Positions 5,325-5,912 of a stretch of DNA of 5,912 bases are shown one piece after another (position 1 is the first letter of the stretch; each line of letters starts with the position of its first letter). This DNA comes from Chloroflexota bacterium (lineage in GTDB: Bacteria > Chloroflexota > Dehalococcoidia > SHYB01 > JACPQI01). The stretch spans positions 1 through 5,912 of the forward strand of contig JACPQI010000136.1 of assembly GCA_016190545.1 (NCBI GenBank). The letters are read 5' to 3'. The notes under the pieces are model-generated. The model made no database searches and had not been told where the DNA came from. It worked only from the letters and a program-made list of their open reading frames with translations. The position numbers were made by a program, and so were the translations under genes.

Positions 5325-5912
5325 TCCGCACCCCCACCATGATCGAAGCGCCCACCGTGGCCTGGTTCAGCTACCGGGCGGGCGAAAACGCCGCCCGGCC
5401 CCGGACCCGGATGCTGGCGCCCAAGACCCGCATCAGGGACTTTACCGAGGTCTATCTTCCCATCAGGCACAAGGGCCAGACCTGGGTCTACAGCCGGGCC
5501 GGCCGCATCCAGGCCCTCCTCTCCCTGCACCAGCGCTCCAGCCCTACGGCCTGGGAAGTGGAGCGGCTGCTGCTCGGCCACGCCTGCCGCGATCTCTGCC
5601 CTGAGCTGTTGGATACCCTGGCCCTTGAAGCCGGACAGCACGGCGCGGCCACCCTCTTCCTTCGCCTGGACGCCGACAGCCCGCTTGTCGAGGCGGCGCA
5701 GAGGGCCGGTTTCCTGTGCTACCAGCGGGAGACGCTGCTGACGGCCCACCCTCCGAAGCGGCAGACGAGTGAGCTCGGCGCTCAGTATATGTTGAGACTA
5801 CGTAGAGAAGAAGACCCCCACGCCCTCTTCCGTCTTTACAACGCCGCCGTTCCGGCCTCGGTGCGCATGGCGCAGGGCCTCACCCTGGACCAGTGGCAAG
5901 GGGCCGCCGAGC
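5321..5912 (+). CDS. GNAT-fold-like protein, function unknown (cut by window edge)
   Basis: The frame stays open from ATG 5321 to the window end (197 codons), with the overlap ATGA at the pdxT stop and a good ribosome site. I do not recognise a named family, but the pattern resembles N-acetyltransferases. WVYSRAGRIQALLSL (55-69) reads as the paired central strands, WEVERLLL (78-85) as the next strand, ELLDTLALEAGQHGA (95-109) as a helix, then ATLFLRLDADSPLVEAAQR (110-128) and AGFLCYQRETLL (129-140), the strand-helix-strand ending typical of a GNAT domain. From about residue 165 (DPHALFRLYNAAVP) a second domain seems to begin in the manner of a GNAT N-terminus, so the whole protein may be a tandem. 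The first domain lacks a visible R/QxxGxG/A loop for acetyl-CoA: after the strand it reads GHACRDLC. It may therefore be degenerate, with any activity in the unseen second half. A role linked to vitamin B6 is suggested only by position. Confidence 0.8.
   Translation, partial: MIRTPTMIEAPTVAWFSYRAGENAARPRTRMLAPKTRIRDFTEVYLPIRHKGQTWVYSRAGRIQALLSLHQRSSPTAWEVERLLLGHACRDLCPELLDTLALEAGQHGAATLFLRLDADSPLVEAAQRAGFLCYQRETLLTAHPPKRQTSELGAQYMLRLRREEDPHALFRLYNAAVPASVRMAQGLTLDQWQGAAE

Overview
The window is GC-rich and gene-dense. It looks like a bacterial chromosome segment carrying mostly housekeeping genes. The protein sequences, especially PdxS starting MEKGTW, together with the monofunctional prephenate dehydratase, the single-RCK potassium channel regulator and the pdxS-pdxT pair, would fit a member of Chloroflexota (Dehalococcoidia-like). 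That placement is inference from recollected family sequences, not from a search. No phage, transposon, CRISPR array, tRNA or rRNA was seen.

Layout: a divergent intergenic region (about 3658-3837) splits the window into two arms. The left arm is all on the minus strand. Read in the direction of transcription it contains a Trk/Ktr-type potassium translocation subunit (3657-2182), its RCK-domain regulator (2169-1501), a prephenate dehydratase (1490-648), a small Ala/Pro-rich protein with one C-terminal membrane helix (581-210), and the first 53 codons of uvrC (160 to the window edge). The first three are tightly packed, with gaps of 12 and 10 bases and Shine-Dalgarno sequences at the junctions, so they probably form one transcript. 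The small membrane protein has its own recognisable promoter, and uvrC has a possible extended -10 that would give a very short or absent leader.

The right arm is on the plus strand: pdxS (3838-4719), pdxT (4722-5324) and a GNAT-fold-like protein (5321 to the window edge). PdxS and PdxT together make pyridoxal 5'-phosphate synthase: PdxT releases ammonia from glutamine, and PdxS combines it with ribose 5-phosphate and glyceraldehyde 3-phosphate. The third gene overlaps the pdxT stop by ATGA and has a good ribosome binding site, so it is probably co-translated. Its function is not known from sequence.

I found no clearly new system. The items most worth a second look are the GNAT-like third gene of the PLP operon, which lacks an obvious acetyl-CoA loop; the small tail-anchored protein upstream of uvrC; and the possible leaderless start of uvrC.
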